A DNA stretch of 64,000 nucleotides from Litoditis marina (Eukaryota > Nematoda > Chromadorea > Rhabditida > Rhabditidae): assembly GCA_964036275.1 (NCBI GenBank), contig CAXIWQ010000085.1, positions 44,120 through 108,119 of the forward strand, in the 5' to 3' direction. Below are positions 63,441 to 64,000 of this stretch, in pieces (position 1 is the first letter of the stretch; each line of letters starts with the position of its first letter). The notes beneath the pieces are model-generated. The model was not told the origin of the DNA. It saw nothing but the letters and a program-made list of their open reading frames with translations, and made no database searches. Position numbers and translations under genes: made by a program.

Positions 63441-64000
63441 CCACAGGATTATAAAGTCGTATTAGGTTTTTGTAGCCATGAGCAACAGACTTGAGAGCCG
63501 TATAAACTTTTTTTCTGTAGCTGCAAGGCAAAGAGTCGATAACCACGTTAATTCGTATTTTGTGGCTGTGCGCCACAGAATAGATTGTCGTATTAGGTTT
63601 TTGTAGCTGGGAGCAACAGATTTGATAGCCGTATAAACTTTTTTCTGTAGCTGCTAGGCAAAGAGTCGATAACCGCGTTAATTCGTATTTTGTGGCTGTG
63701 CGCCACAGAATAGATTGTCGTATTAGGTTTTTGTGGCTGGGAGCAACAGATTTGATAGCCGTATGAAATGTTCTCTGTAACTGCAAGGCAAAGAGTCAAT
63801 AACCGCGTTAATTTGTATTTTGTGGCTGTGCGCCACAGAATATAAAGTCGTATTATGTTTTTGTAGTTGGGAGCAACAGACTTGATAGCCGTATGATTTT
63901 TTTTGTAGCTGCAAGTCAAAATGTCAATAACCGCGTTAATTCGTTTTTGTGGCTGTGCGCCACAGAATAGATTGTCGTATTAGGTTTTTGTAGCTGGGAG

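Larger units (their letters stand above)
1..64000. repeat. 130 bp satellite array filling the window
   Basis: The same unit of about 130 bp recurs head to tail in one orientation from the first base to the last. Its recognisable order is T-tract, GTAGCTGGGAGCAAC, GATAGCCGTA, GTAGCTGCAAGGCAA, ATAACCGCG, TGTGGCTGTGCGCCACA, GTCGTATTAGG. Dividing 64,000 by 130 gives about 490 copies. Copies differ mainly by substitutions, T-run length and rare short deletions, and no stretch above about 150 bp lacks the pattern. The window begins in the C subunit of one monomer and ends in the A subunit of another, so neither array edge is visible. Uniform orientation, higher-order repeats and absence of genes are typical of eukaryotic centromeric or heterochromatic satellites. 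That assignment is inference, since the sequence shows only the array. I do not recognise the satellite family. A large rDNA spacer repeat or a subtelomeric repeat would be alternatives, but no rRNA or telomere motif is present. Confidence 0.97.

Noticed and set aside
1..64000. Hundreds of overlapping minus-strand open frames of 60-361 codons with a common sequence
   Set aside because: They repeat every 130 bp, which is not a multiple of 3, so each frame reads the monomer in rotating phase. The one I checked base by base (9-332) begins with TTG at GCTGCAA and ends with TAA at GTATTAGG, both fixed by the monomer; neighbouring frames with the same terminal residues behave alike. There is no ribosome-binding context and no protein family resemblance. 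Longer ones in the right part arise where one-base indels shift phase.
1..64000. CRISPR array
   Set aside because: There is no alternation of constant repeats and unrelated spacers. The entire 130 bp unit is conserved and differs only by point changes. No cas-like genes are present.
1..64000. Replication-origin iterons or a bacterial repeat region
   Set aside because: Iterons are about 20 bp and few, next to a rep gene. Here there are about 490 copies of 130 bp, higher-order structure and no bacterial gene.
1..64000. Intergenic spacer of ribosomal DNA
   Set aside because: Spacers can carry subrepeats of this size, but 64 kb without any rRNA-like sequence is far beyond a usual spacer.

Overview
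The whole 64 kb window is one uninterrupted satellite DNA array. A monomer of about 130 bp is repeated head to tail, always in the same orientation, roughly 490 times (64,000/130). Both window ends fall inside monomers, so the real array is longer. I found no unique sequence, no transposon, no RNA gene and no credible protein-coding gene. Such an array, with higher-order repeats and mixed monomer subfamilies, is what eukaryotic centromeric, pericentromeric or other heterochromatic satellites look like. I cannot name the organism. A plant, animal, fungus or alga that methylates cytosine would fit, because many sites that distinguish monomers are CpG versus TpG/CpA.

Monomer design: each 130 bp unit is itself an old trimer of about 43 bp subunits (A, B, C). 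Each subunit has a T-tract, then GTRGCTG, then a diverged stretch related to GCAACAGATTTGATAGCCGTAT. Subunit C carries an inverted repeat (GTGGC-TGTGC-GCCAC with AT-rich arms) in nearly every monomer. Subunit B carries the most constant box, AACCGCG.

Layout: about 1-28.7 kb is a regular 130 bp ladder built from a limited set of monomer variants and nested segmental duplications. The largest is a roughly 7 kb tandem duplication (about 7.77-14.81 and 14.81-21.57 kb). Smaller ones have offsets of about 0.78, 1.16, 1.43 and 1.8-1.95 kb. From about 28.7-30.3 kb a second monomer lineage appears (GCTTGTGCACC, AAGCCACAGAG, GTGTGATTTT variants), including a 987 bp duplication that is not a whole number of monomers. 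From about 35.6 kb to the end, blocks of both lineages alternate. One mixed block of about 2 kb recurs five times and a 2.85 kb unit is repeated in tandem. From about 41.7 kb one-base insertions and deletions become much more frequent. This may be a drop in assembly consensus quality rather than biology.

The many minus-strand reading frames are an artefact. 130 is not divisible by 3, so a 'protein' could not be periodic, and those I checked begin at TTG and end at a TAA fixed by the monomer sequence. Nothing in the window works together as genes. Its interest lies in array architecture, the conserved hairpin, the conserved box, the CpG decay pattern and the turnover history written in the duplications.
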